Origin: Chloroflexota bacterium
GTDB lineage: Bacteria; Chloroflexota; Dehalococcoidia; UBA3495
DNA: 24,099 nt
Direction: 5' to 3'
Assembly (NCBI GenBank): GCA_022563275.1
Contig: JADFNR010000047.1
Location: forward strand, 1 to 24,099
Part shown: positions 8,078 to 15,551 of the stretch, piece after piece
How the letters are laid out: each line of letters opens with the position of its first letter
Position numbering within the stretch: the stretch's first letter is position 1
Made by a program: the position numbers and the translations under genes
The notes under the pieces: generated by a model
Database searches by the model: none
Told to the model about the DNA's origin: nothing
What the model saw: only the letters and a program-made list of their open reading frames with translations

Positions 8078-9301
8078 CTAGATGACGTCTAGCTGCCTCA
8101 GGCGGACGAAGTCCTCGCGGCTGTATTCCAGGCCGTCAACGTAGATCTCCGAGTTGTGCTGGCCGAGGGTGGGGGCCGGGCGCAGATATTGATACGGCGT
8201 CAGGCTCAGGTTGAACAGCACCGCAGGCACCTTCACCTTGCCGATCACCGGGTGGTCGATCTCACGGTAGAAGTTCCGCGACGCCAATTGGGGACACTCG
8301 AGCAGTTCCGACGGAGTCTGCACCAATCCGAAGAGAATCCTAGCCTCGGCCGCTTTGGTGAACAGGTCCCATTTGCCCCGGTCCTTGATCGAATCCAAGA
8401 CCACCTGGTCCAGTTCGACGGTGTTCCGGAGCCGCTGGGCGGGTTCGGCGAACTTGGGTTCCTTCAACCTCGGGTCGCCGAAGAAATCGGCGATGGTGTC
8501 CCAGGTAGCCCCGCCGCCGGTCTGGACGATGATCCAGCCATCTTCGCAGGGCATGGGGTGGCCGAAGTTGCTGCCGGAGGCCCGCCGCCGGGGCAGCGTG
8601 CCGCCCATGAAGGGGTAGATGCTCTGGGTCGCCATGGCGGTGGAGGCGACACACTCGGTCACCGATACATCGATGTGTTGTCCCTCGCCGGTGTTGCCCT
8701 GCATGAACAGGGCCATGGAGGTCGCTGCCGCTCCGTTGAGGCCGCCCTCGTACTGGGCCTGGAACCCCCCGTGCTTCAACGGTTCTTCGCCCTGAACGCC
8801 GCTGATGCTCATGATCAGGCCCATGGCGTAGCTCACCACTTCCTCGCCCAGGTACTGGCTGTAGGGGCCGGTCTGGCCGAAGGGCGTGATGGAAGTCATG
8901 ATCAGCGACGGGTTCTCTGCCCGCAGATCGTCGTAACCGACTCCCAGGCCGGCCAGATAACCGGGGCGGTAGCACTCTATGACCACGTCGACGTGGGGGA
9001 CCAGGCGCTTCAGGATGTTCCGTCCCGTGACGGTCTCTAAATTAAGCGTCGCGCCCTTCTTGTTCAGGTTCATCAAGAGGTAGAACAGGCTTTTTTCGGG
9101 GTGCGGGTCATCGCCGAAGAAGGGGCCCATGCGGCGCAGAGCAGCCCCGGTGGGCGGCTCCAACTTAAGAACGTCCGCTCCGTAGTCGGCCAGGAGACGG
9201 CCGCAGAACGACCCGGCGATGTCCTCGCTCAGGTCCAACACCTTCACGCCGTCCAGAGGACCGTGGGAAAGGGGGGCCTGGGGCGATTGGGTGGAAGTCA
9301 A
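8078..9301 (-). CDS. family III CoA-transferase (CaiB/BaiF) paralogue with Gln at the catalytic Asp position
   Basis: This 407-residue protein carries the family pattern LDGVKVLDLSEDIAGSFCG, LADYGADVLKLEPPTGAALRR and HPEKSLFYLLMNLNKKG. The catalytic Asp position is Gln183 in KHGGFQAQYEGG, the same motif as the product of 2985-4133. The start is a TTG at 9301 with GAAGG about 5 nt upstream; no ATG or GTG fits the family N-terminus better. It is first in its operon behind a strong promoter, with the Asp-containing partner 165 nt downstream beyond an inverted repeat. Probable non-catalytic or differently acting subunit of a heteromeric transferase. Confidence 0.88.
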   Translation of the reverse strand: MTSTQSPQAPLSHGPLDGVKVLDLSEDIAGSFCGRLLADYGADVLKLEPPTGAALRRMGPFFGDDPHPEKSLFYLLMNLNKKGATLNLETVTGRNILKRLVPHVDVVIECYRPGYLAGLGVGYDDLRAENPSLIMTSITPFGQTGPYSQYLGEEVVSYAMGLIMSISGVQGEEPLKHGGFQAQYEGGLNGAAATSMALFMQGNTGEGQHIDVSVTECVASTAMATQSIYPFMGGTLPRRRASGSNFGHPMPCEDGWIIVQTGGGATWDTIADFFGDPRLKEPKFAEPAQRLRNTVELDQVVLDSIKDRGKWDLFTKAAEARILFGLVQTPSELLECPQLASRNFYREIDHPVIGKVKVPAVLFNLSLTPYQYLRPAPTLGQHNSEIYVDGLEYSREDFVRLRQLDVI

Positions 9302-9322
9302 ATTACCTTCGTTACTCTCTGG

Positions 9323-9334
9323 GATTGATCAATC
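9323..9334. promoter_or_regulatory. 12-bp perfect palindrome in the CoA-transferase leader (operator candidate)
   Basis: GATTGATCAATC is a perfect palindrome about 15-26 nt downstream of the predicted transcription start and before the TTG start codon. An 8-bp palindrome GACCGGTC lies 2 nt further upstream (9337-9344). Such dyads can be repressor sites, but a 12-bp palindrome also arises by chance. Confidence 0.3.
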
Positions 9335-9355
9335 TCGACCGGTCAAACCGCAAGG

Positions 9356-9384
9356 ATTGTAGCCGACGCCGATAGGCGTGGCAA
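9356..9384 (-). promoter_or_regulatory. sigma70-type promoter of the second CoA-transferase operon
   Basis: On the minus strand, TTGCCA (9379-9384, five of six) is separated by 17 nt from TACAAT (9356-9361, five of six). The predicted start near 9349 gives a leader of about 48 nt to the TTG start at 9301. It lies in the gap after the kinase gene on the same strand, so this operon can be expressed on its own. Confidence 0.65.
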
Positions 9385-9402
9385 TCGCCTTCCCATCTTA
9401 GA

Positions 9403-10332
9403 TCACGGTCCGAAGTGCTGCTCCAGGCTGGCGTTGAATTCGTCCATGGTGAAGCTATACTGCTGCGTGCCCCATTTCCGCACGGCATAGTGACCGGCCA
9501 CGTTCCCCATCTGCACCGCCCGCTCCATGGACCGTCCCTGGACTATCCCCTTGATCAGACCGCCACGGAACGCGTCCCCGGCGCCCGTGGGGTCCACCGC
9601 ATCTTCGGTGGGCACCACCGGTATCTCCACTGTTCCGGAAGAGGTCGTCAGATCGCAGCCTTCCGACCCCTTGGTCACAACGATGGTCTCCACCGTCTCC
9701 GCCACCTGCGACCGGGACATGCCGGTGCTGTTGCAGATCATCTCCATCTCATAGTCGTTGCAGACCAGCATCCGCGACTGGCTGATGCACTTGGCCAGGG
9801 CGGCCGGCTCCCAGGCGGGCAGGGACTGGCCTGGGTCAAAGATGGAGAAGATGCCGCGCTTCTCGTGCTCGGCGGTGTAATCAGCCATGTCCCCCAGGTT
9901 GCCCGGGGCCACGATGGCCAGGCAGTCCTTGGGGTTCACGGACTCGAAATCGAAGCCAGACTGTTGCTTCATGGCGCCCGGATTGAACCCGGTTATCTGG
10001 TTGTTCTGTTTGTCGGACGTGATGTAGGCGCCGGCGGTCAGTTCCCCTTCCACGATCCGAATATCCCCAGTGGGCAAGCCGATCTGTTGCAGCCATTCGA
10101 AATAGCGGTGGTAGTCCTGGCCGATGGTGGCCAGAATACGGGGCTTCTCTCCCAGCAGCGAAAGTGAGTAGGCGATATTGCCCGCCGTGCCGCCGAAGTT
10201 CTCGGTGAGGCTGTTCACGGTGAAGCTCACGTTGATATTGTCCAACTGGTCCGGCAAGATGTGGTCCGAAAACTTGCCGTCAAAATCCATGATGCGGTCA
10301 TAAGCCATCGACCCGGAAACCAGGATCTCCAT
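9403..10332 (-). CDS. PfkB-family sugar/nucleoside kinase
   Basis: This 309-residue protein is of normal PfkB length. It shows the N-terminal GSMAYDRIMDF, the substrate-loop NFGGTAGNIAYSLSLLG (about 45-61), an NDYEMEMI segment near 192-199, VVTKGSEGCDL near 218-228, and the PfkB anion-hole signature DPTGAGDAFRGG at 247-258 with catalytic base Asp253. The early GGTAGN and the ITGFNPGAM segment point to the bacterial adenosine-kinase/carbohydrate-kinase group; adenosine or another nucleoside is a likely acceptor of the ATP phosphate, but ribose-like sugars are possible. The ATG at 10332 follows AGGGA. It lies 62 nt after the DUF192 gene on the same strand, possibly co-transcribed. Confidence 0.88.
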   Translation of the reverse strand: MEILVSGSMAYDRIMDFDGKFSDHILPDQLDNINVSFTVNSLTENFGGTAGNIAYSLSLLGEKPRILATIGQDYHRYFEWLQQIGLPTGDIRIVEGELTAGAYITSDKQNNQITGFNPGAMKQQSGFDFESVNPKDCLAIVAPGNLGDMADYTAEHEKRGIFSIFDPGQSLPAWEPAALAKCISQSRMLVCNDYEMEMICNSTGMSRSQVAETVETIVVTKGSEGCDLTTSSGTVEIPVVPTEDAVDPTGAGDAFRGGLIKGIVQGRSMERAVQMGNVAGHYAVRKWGTQQYSFTMDEFNASLEQHFGP

Positions 10333-10394
10333 CTATCAGGTCCCTCGCTGTTTCTATTTTCCGTTATCGCCCATCGATTTTTATCACGTCTGGG

Positions 10395-10994
10395 CTAGCA
10401 GCCGTACAAGCCGGTCAAGCCGCCCAGAAACTTCACCGGGTCGCCTATCCCCAGACCCAACGCCGCCGCCTCGGCCCCGTTGATCTCAAGCACGTACTTG
10501 GCCGGCGACTCAGGAGAGTACCGGGGCAGCTCGTTCAAGGGCGTTAAAGGGTCGGGGAACGGTACGTTTTCCGCGACATCCACCACCCGGCAGTCGGAGC
10601 TGATCCAGACGATATCTAGGGGTATCTCCATCTCCCGCATCCAGAAACGGAACCGCTCCGCATTCTCGAAGATGAACAACATGCCCGATCCCGAGTTCAG
10701 ATGGTCACGTCCGGATAGCCCTCTGATCCGCTCCTCTGGAGTTGCCGCCAACTCGACCGGAAATACAACATCATCCACCCGGACGAAGAAGCCTTTGATT
10801 GGGTTTTCGCTGGAATCCTGAGAGGGAGTTGAGGCGGTCTCCGGAGTGCCGGCTGGGGTCGTTGCCGGAATGTCCCCCGGCACGGCTGTCGGGGCGTCCC
10901 CGCAGGCGGCGGCAATGGCTAGGAAGCCGGCCGTCATCGCAAAGATCAGCGATCGGGTCCAAGTTACGGGTCTGGCAGGGCGGTGGGCGCTCAA
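10395..10994 (-). CDS. DUF192 lipoprotein
   Basis: This 199-residue protein has an N-terminal hydrophobic segment (SLIFAMTAGFLAIAAAC) ending in a lipobox-like AAAC with Cys31, then a Thr/Pro/Ala-rich linker to about residue 65, and a DUF192 domain over about 68-190 with the family landmarks VELAATPEERIRGLSGR, GMLFIFE, FRFWMREMEIPLDIVWI and a late YVLEINGAEAAALGL. DUF192 proteins are small beta-barrel proteins of unknown function, often exported. The start is a TTG at 10994 with GGGGAG about 4 nt upstream. Expected on the outer face of the cytoplasmic membrane. It is divergent from the MaoC operon. Confidence 0.88.
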   Translation of the reverse strand: MSAHRPARPVTWTRSLIFAMTAGFLAIAAACGDAPTAVPGDIPATTPAGTPETASTPSQDSSENPIKGFFVRVDDVVFPVELAATPEERIRGLSGRDHLNSGSGMLFIFENAERFRFWMREMEIPLDIVWISSDCRVVDVAENVPFPDPLTPLNELPRYSPESPAKYVLEINGAEAAALGLGIGDPVKFLGGLTGLYGC

Positions 10995-11132
10995 GATTCT
11001 CCCCAGATATCGTTACCGGGGCCGGCAAATCAACGGGTTTGTCAGTCCGAAGGCCATGGTATCCCAGGGCCGCTTAATCCACAAGAAGAACGCGCCTTCC
11101 GAGGTCCCAGCGGCGGTCCATCAATAGCTTTG

Positions 11133-11161
11133 TTGACGAATCTGGGAGCCTGGGGTAGGCT
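11133..11161 (+). promoter_or_regulatory. promoter of the MaoC operon
   Basis: TTGACG (11133-11138, five of six) and TAGGCT (11156-11161, three of six) are separated by 17 nt. The predicted start near 11168 gives a short leader of about 25 nt holding the GGAGG of the first gene. It sits in the gap divergent from the DUF192 gene. Confidence 0.5.
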
Positions 11162-11192
11162 GAGGGCGTCATTCCACCGGAGGCAAACAGCC

Positions 11193-11756
11193 ATGACTCA
11201 GGAGGCCCAACAAGAGACTCAGTCGGTCCTCACGCCAGAGGTTAAAGCCATGATCGGCGTGGAGGGCGAATTGATCGAGTCCTGGGGGACTGTGGACGTT
11301 GAGTATCTGCGGCGGTTCACCCAGGCGGTCATGGACCCCGACCCACGGTACTGGGACGAAGAGTTCGCCAAGACCACGCACTACGGCCAGATAATCGTGC
11401 CTCCCATCATGGTCAGCTACATGACCAGCCGCATCCGCCCCGACGCCGAAGACGCCATCACGAAAGCCTTTGAAGAGAACCCCATGTCCGACGGTATCGG
11501 CTCGGTGAAACGGCCCGGTGAACTCCCCCCGATCCCCACCCACCTGGTGCGGACATTGAACGCGGGCAATGAGATCGAGATTTACCAATACCCCAGCATC
11601 GGCGACGTGATTTTTTTCCAGAACCGTTATCAAGACATCCGGGAAAGGGTGGGAAGAGATGGCAAGGCCTTCCTGATCATCACCCGTGAGATCACCTACA
11701 CGAATCAGGACAAGGCCCTGCTCTGCATCACCCGCCAGTCCTCGATCCGCCGCTGA
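11193..11756 (+). CDS. MaoC-like hot-dog hydratase subunit (FAS1-like dehydratase N-terminal type)
   Basis: I start at the ATG at 11193 (187 residues), which has GGAGG about 10 nt upstream; the longer frame upstream is unlike the family. The sequence VEGELIESWGTVDVEYLRRFTQAVMDPDPRYWDEEFAKTTHYG, then IIVPPIM, is the pattern of MaoC_dehydrat_N/FAS1-like dehydratase domains. It is followed 39 nt later by a second hot-dog protein that has a different helix sequence. In actinobacterial systems (for example HadAB-type or ChsH1/ChsH2-type) two such unequal subunits form one heteromeric (R)-specific enoyl-thioester hydratase, and that is the likely arrangement here. Cytoplasmic; substrate unknown. 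Confidence 0.82.
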   Translation: MTQEAQQETQSVLTPEVKAMIGVEGELIESWGTVDVEYLRRFTQAVMDPDPRYWDEEFAKTTHYGQIIVPPIMVSYMTSRIRPDAEDAITKAFEENPMSDGIGSVKRPGELPPIPTHLVRTLNAGNEIEIYQYPSIGDVIFFQNRYQDIRERVGRDGKAFLIITREITYTNQDKALLCITRQSSIRR

Positions 11757-11795
11757 TTCCCATCAACCAATCATTAACCGCCTGAGGTTAGCCGC

Positions 11796-12356
11796 ATGAG
11801 CGCCAAGCTAGAAGACCTGCTAAAGATGACGCCTGAAGAGATTCAGGCCCACAACGAAAGGCCAACCGCCGATCAGTTGCGAAACAAGACCCAGACCTAT
11901 TACGAAGATGTCAACGTGGGCGACGAACTGCCCAAGTACATCTATTCCCCCACGCCGACCCACCTGTTCCGCTGGAGCGCGGCCATCGAGAACTTCCACC
12001 GGATCCACTACGACCTGGACTTTGGCATGAACCACGACAAGAACCCCAGCATCCTGATTCATGGGTCGTGGAAACAGAGCGTGGTGCCCCAGTACTTGAA
12101 AGACTTTACCCTGCCCAAAGGTTGGCCCTGGAAGGCCGCATTCGAGCACCGGGCAATGTTGGTTCCCGGCGACACGCTGATAGTTTGGGCCACGGTGACC
12201 AACAAGTACGAGAAGGGCGGCATGGGCTTCATCGAGATGGACCTTGGCATGAAGACCCAAGACGGTGTGGAAAGCATGCCCGGCACCGCCACCGTGGTGT
12301 TGCCCCTGAAAGGTGGGGTGGATATCCCCTATCCCTTTGTTCCGCCCAAGGATTAG
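11796..12356 (+). CDS. MaoC-like hot-dog hydratase subunit (second subunit)
   Basis: This 186-residue protein has a hot-dog fold signature: VGDELPKYIYSPTPTHLFRWSAA, then ENFHRIHYDLDFGMNH near 65-80, NPSILIHGSW near 83-92 and an LVPGDTLIVWATVTNKYEKGG strand pair near 122-142. The His-Tyr-Asp cluster at about 71-73 is at the place of the Asp/His pair of MaoC hydratases, so this is the more likely catalytic subunit of the two. It has GAGGT upstream of its ATG. It probably works with the preceding gene product on enoyl-CoA or hydroxyacyl-CoA compounds. The roughly 50 N-terminal residues before the hot-dog core are charged and may help subunit contact. Confidence 0.82.
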   Translation: MSAKLEDLLKMTPEEIQAHNERPTADQLRNKTQTYYEDVNVGDELPKYIYSPTPTHLFRWSAAIENFHRIHYDLDFGMNHDKNPSILIHGSWKQSVVPQYLKDFTLPKGWPWKAAFEHRAMLVPGDTLIVWATVTNKYEKGGMGFIEMDLGMKTQDGVESMPGTATVVLPLKGGVDIPYPFVPPKD

Positions 12357-12370
12357 CGAGCTTTCAGCCC

Positions 12371-12395
12371 TCAGCTATCAGCTATCAGCTTTTTT
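12371..12395 (+). repeat. short tandem repeat (TCAGCTA units) between MaoC and small-protein genes
   Basis: A 20-nt run of overlapping 7-nt TCAGCTA units is followed by six T residues. Similar CAGCTATCAGC runs are dispersed in many bacterial genomes, which I recall but cannot check here. It lies between the MaoC stop at 12356 and the ribosome binding region of the next gene; no clear hairpin is formed. Confidence 0.5.
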
Positions 12396-12413
12396 ACAGA
12401 GGTAAGGACCGAC

Positions 12414-12683
12414 ATGGCCCGATTTCTAGCGATACACAATGTTTCCGGACTTACGGAAGAACAATTCCGGGAGAAGTTGAGCGCCGTCAGCAAATGGCGG
12501 CCGGACCGCCGCACCACCATCTTGAAGGTCTACGGGGACCTGAAACGCGGCAAAGTGGTCACCGAGTGCGAGGCAGTGGAGCAGGAGCACTTCGAGGACT
12601 GGATCAAGATGACCGGCTGGCCCGCCGAGTCCATCTTTAACGTGGACCTGGTCATGCAGGTGGGCAATATCTGGAAGCTCTAA
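12414..12683 (+). CDS. small conserved-looking protein, possibly DUF4242-like
   Basis: This 89-residue protein starts at an ATG preceded by AAGGA. Its layout, with an N-terminal strand RFLAIHNV, a GLTEEQFREKL helix, a KVYGDLKRGKVVTECEA hairpin and an acidic helix QEHFEDWIKMTGWPAESI, resembles the small ferredoxin-like alpha/beta fold of DUF4242-type proteins, but I do not recognise it firmly. No signal or membrane segment. It is the last gene of the plus-strand MaoC operon. Its stop codon overlaps the stop of the converging signal peptidase gene by 4 nt (12680-12683). Confidence 0.65.
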   Translation: MARFLAIHNVSGLTEEQFREKLSAVSKWRPDRRTTILKVYGDLKRGKVVTECEAVEQEHFEDWIKMTGWPAESIFNVDLVMQVGNIWKL

Positions 12684-13171
12684 ATCCGGCCCATCGGCCG
12701 CCACCTGGAAGGCGGCCAACACCGGAACCAAGCCCTTCCCCTGATCGATTCCTCAGGCACCGGCCCAAAGGCGCGGCTGTCGTTGCTGTCGGCCCGGTTA
12801 TCCCCCAGAAAAAAGTACTCGCCGGGCCCGTTGAACCACTCTCTGTCCCCGGCGTTTTCAATCTCGCCGGCGCCCTGAAGATAGTCCTCCGAAAGCAGCT
12901 CGCCGTCCAGATATACCTGCCCGCCGGCGATTTTGATGTCTTCTCCCGGCAGCCCCGCAACGCGTTTTATGTAGGCGCCCCCACCGCCTCCAGGGCGTTC
13001 AAAAACAGCCACGTCCCCTCGGCGCAGCCTGTTCCACCGGAACCGTGTCCGCACCACTAAAACGGACTCGCCCTGCCGCAGGGCCGGCAGCATGCTATCC
13101 CCTTCGACCCGGAACCGGGCCGAGAAAAAGATGTTCACCAGTCCCTGCAAGAAGGAACTCAGCACCCGCAT
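12680..13171 (-). CDS. lepB: signal peptidase I (S26 family)
   Basis: This 163-residue protein has the S26 boxes in order: VEGDSMLPAL with nucleophile Ser26, GDVAVFERP, YIKRVAGLPGE with general base Lys69, and GDNRADSNDSRAFGPV near 123-138. A single weakly hydrophobic N-terminal segment (about residues 4-18) is the membrane anchor; the catalytic domain lies outside the cytoplasmic membrane and cleaves secretory signal peptides. I choose the ATG at 13171 because the GAGG upstream is well spaced for it; a TTG one codon earlier is too close. Shorter than E. coli LepB, as usual outside Proteobacteria. It converges with and overlaps the small-protein gene by 4 nt. Confidence 0.92.
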   Translation of the reverse strand: MRVLSSFLQGLVNIFFSARFRVEGDSMLPALRQGESVLVVRTRFRWNRLRRGDVAVFERPGGGGGAYIKRVAGLPGEDIKIAGGQVYLDGELLSEDYLQGAGEIENAGDREWFNGPGEYFFLGDNRADSNDSRAFGPVPEESIRGRAWFRCWPPSRWRPMGRI

Positions 13172-13325
13172 CAACGCCTCGAATCATCAGGCTCAACAGT
13201 CAAAGATATTTTAGTACCAATCCCGCCAACTATGGACTAATACCAGCCTCTATCCTAGAATTACTCAGATTTAAGTCCAGACGAAGAAAACGCGCTTGCA
13301 GCGCCGCCGCCTCGGGAGGGCAATC

Positions 13326-14390
13326 ATGGAGAATGGAATGATTCGCGTTGGGCTCATCGGCGCCGGCGCAAACACCCGGCTCAGGCACATACCCGGCCTT
13401 CGAGAGCAGGAAGGCGTTGAGATAGTGGCCGTGGCCAACCGAAGCCGCGCCTCCGGCGAGGCAGTGGCCGCTGAGTACGAGATACCCACCGTTTACGACA
13501 ACTGGATGGACCTCATGGAGGCCGACGACATCGACGCCATCTGCGTCGGCACCTGGCCCTATATGCACCGCACTCTGGTGCTGGCCGCCCTCGAGAACGA
13601 CAAGCACGTTCTAACGGAAGCCCGCATGGCCATGGACGCCCAGGAGGCCCATGAGATGCTGGACGCCTCCCGCCAGTTTCCCCACCTAGTGACCCAGATC
13701 GTCCCCGCGCCCCAGACACTTCAGGTTGACCAGACGGTCCAGGACCTGATCTCCGGCGGGCACCTGGGCCAACCTCTAGCCCTAAAGCTGCGGGTCAGCG
13801 ACGGCCACGGACGGGCTGACCGAAGCGACACCTTCATGAACACCCAAGGCCCGCTCCACTGGCGGCACAACCGGCTGCTCAGCGGTTACAACATCATGGG
13901 CATGGGCATCTGGTACGAGGCCCTGATGCGCTACGTGGGCCCGGCGACCAAGGTAATGGCCATGACCCGTGTTTTCACCAACCAACGGAAGGACGATGAC
14001 GGCATCCTGCGCGGCATTTCGATTCCGGACCATGTTAACGTACTCTGCGAGTTCGCCTCGGGGATCCAGGGCGATCTGAGTTGGAGCACGGTCACGGGCC
14101 TGCAGACCGGTTCGGAGCTGTGGATCTTCGGCAGCGAGGGCACCATCAAACTCGAAGGCCCGCCCTTCGACAAAGTACTGGTCGGCAAGCCCGGCGACGA
14201 GGCGCTGAAAGAACATCCCATAGCCGACGAAAAACGAGGCAAATGGCAGGTGGAGGCGGACTTCATCAACTCCATCCGCGGCGCCCCCGTGACCCACACC
14301 CCCTTCGACGTGGGCGTTCAATACATGGAGTTCACCGAGGCGGTCACCCGCAGCGCCCAGACCGGGCAGATGGTATACCTGCCCCTGTAG
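13326..14390 (+). CDS. Gfo/Idh/MocA-family protein with altered catalytic residues (copy 1)
   Basis: This 354-residue protein starts at the ATG at 13326 behind GGGAGGG. It has the Rossmann motif VGLIGAGANTRLRHIPG (about 8-24), VAVANRSRASG, and DAICVGTWPYMHRTLVLAAL (about 70-89). The family's EKP motif, whose Lys is catalytic in inositol and glucose-fructose dehydrogenases, is replaced by EAR (98-100). In the C-terminal domain the usual D-x-G-x-H motif reads GMGIW (192-196), so the Asp and His are also gone. NAD(P) binding is likely, but classic sugar dehydrogenation is doubtful. It is followed 51 nt later by a paralogue with the same changes and an identical 16-residue C-terminal stretch. Cytoplasmic. 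Confidence 0.87.
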   Translation: MENGMIRVGLIGAGANTRLRHIPGLREQEGVEIVAVANRSRASGEAVAAEYEIPTVYDNWMDLMEADDIDAICVGTWPYMHRTLVLAALENDKHVLTEARMAMDAQEAHEMLDASRQFPHLVTQIVPAPQTLQVDQTVQDLISGGHLGQPLALKLRVSDGHGRADRSDTFMNTQGPLHWRHNRLLSGYNIMGMGIWYEALMRYVGPATKVMAMTRVFTNQRKDDDGILRGISIPDHVNVLCEFASGIQGDLSWSTVTGLQTGSELWIFGSEGTIKLEGPPFDKVLVGKPGDEALKEHPIADEKRGKWQVEADFINSIRGAPVTHTPFDVGVQYMEFTEAVTRSAQTGQMVYLPL

Positions 14391-14441
14391 GCGGCTCCCC
14401 GGTCTTCAAACCCCGTTCTTTTATCATCAGGGAGGACAACA

Positions 14442-15491
14442 ATGGCATCAGATGGAACTTCTGGCGGAATCAGGCTCGGCCTCATCGGCGCCGGGAAAAA
14501 CACCCGGGACCGGCACATCCCCGGTTTCCAGAAGGTGGACGGCGTTGAGATCGCGGCCGTCGCCAACCGCAGCCGCGCGTCAAGTCAAGCGGTGGCCGAC
14601 CAGTTCAACATCCCCGGCGTCTACGACAACTGGCAGGAACTGCTTGAGGACCCGGGTATCGATGCCGTCTGCATCGGCACCTGGCCCCACATGCACCGCA
14701 CCTTGACTCTGGCCGCTCTGGAAGCCGGGAAGCACGTGCTCTGCGAAGCCAGGATGGCCACCACCGCTCTGGAAGCCCAGGAGATGCTGGACGCGTCCCG
14801 GCAACGGCCCGACCTGATCTCCCAGATCGTCCCATCTCCCCTGACGTTCAAGATCGACCGGTTGCTCCAGGATAAGATCGCCGAAGGCTACATCGGCGAC
14901 ATGATCGGCGTGTCCGTCCAGTCTTTAGGAAACAACTTCATCGACCAGGGCGGCCCCATGCACTGGCGCAACGACCGGGACCTCAGCGGGTACAACATCC
15001 TGAACATGGGCATCTGGTACGAGGCCATGATCCGGTGGGTGGGCCGCGCCACAAAAGTGACGTCAATGACCAAGATCAACGTGTCCAGCCGCAAGGACGA
15101 GAGCGGCGAGCTGGTGCCGGTCAGCATCCCTGACCACGTGAGCATCATCGCCGAATTGGCCAACGGGGCCATGGCAAACATGCAATTCAGCGCCGTGACC
15201 GGCCTGTCATCGGGCAGCGGCGTCTGGATCTACGGCAGCGAGGGAACACTCCACGTGGACGGGGCCTTGAACGTCTACGGCGGCCGGCGCGGCGACGACA
15301 AACTGGAGGAGATCCCCAACCCTGAAGAGGGCCGGGCCTTCTGGCGCGTGGAAGAGGAATTCTGTAACGCTATCCGGGGGACTGAAAAGATCACCCGCAC
15401 GCCATTCGAGGTGGGTCTCCACTACATGGAGTTCACCGAGGCCGTAACTCGCAGCGCCCAGACCGGACAGACCGTGGCACTGCCACTGTAG
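14442..15491 (+). CDS. Gfo/Idh/MocA-family protein with altered catalytic residues (copy 2)
   Basis: This 349-residue protein has the N-terminal Rossmann motif LGLIGAGKNTRDRHIPG (about 12-28) and DAVCIGTWPHMHRTLTLAAL (about 74-93). The EKP motif is EAR (102-104) and the D-x-G-x-H motif is NMGIW (188-192), as in the gene before it. The two are clearly tandem duplicates, sharing long identical blocks such as YMEFTEAVTRSAQTGQ near the C-terminus, but the region between 155 and 172 has diverged. The start has GGGAGG about 7 nt upstream. A strong hairpin 24 nt after the stop ends the unit. A two-subunit or two-substrate partnership is possible. Confidence 0.87.
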   Translation: MASDGTSGGIRLGLIGAGKNTRDRHIPGFQKVDGVEIAAVANRSRASSQAVADQFNIPGVYDNWQELLEDPGIDAVCIGTWPHMHRTLTLAALEAGKHVLCEARMATTALEAQEMLDASRQRPDLISQIVPSPLTFKIDRLLQDKIAEGYIGDMIGVSVQSLGNNFIDQGGPMHWRNDRDLSGYNILNMGIWYEAMIRWVGRATKVTSMTKINVSSRKDESGELVPVSIPDHVSIIAELANGAMANMQFSAVTGLSSGSGVWIYGSEGTLHVDGALNVYGGRRGDDKLEEIPNPEEGRAFWRVEEEFCNAIRGTEKITRTPFEVGLHYMEFTEAVTRSAQTGQTVALPL

Positions 15492-15514
15492 GGTAAATCC
15501 AGCCTGTATCGCGC

Positions 15515-15551
15515 AGAAAGGGCGTCCCGATTTTATCGGGACACCCTTTCT
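15515..15551 (+). terminator. terminator-like hairpin after the Gfo/Idh/MocA pair
   Basis: Arms 15515-15531 and 15535-15551 are 17 nt each with one mismatch, around a TTT loop; the stem core is GTCCCGAT/ATCGGGAC. There is only a short pyrimidine run after it, so release may be weak or need Rho, but the position 24 nt behind the stop is typical. Confidence 0.65.

Noticed and set aside
12371..12395. CRISPR-like or satellite array
   Set aside because: Only about three overlapping 7-nt units in a 20-nt run, with no spacers; no CRISPR array was seen anywhere in the window.
12696..12717. Terminator between the small-protein gene and the signal peptidase gene
   Set aside because: GGCCGCC/GGCGGCC forms a 7-bp stem but lies inside the signal peptidase coding end and has no T-run.
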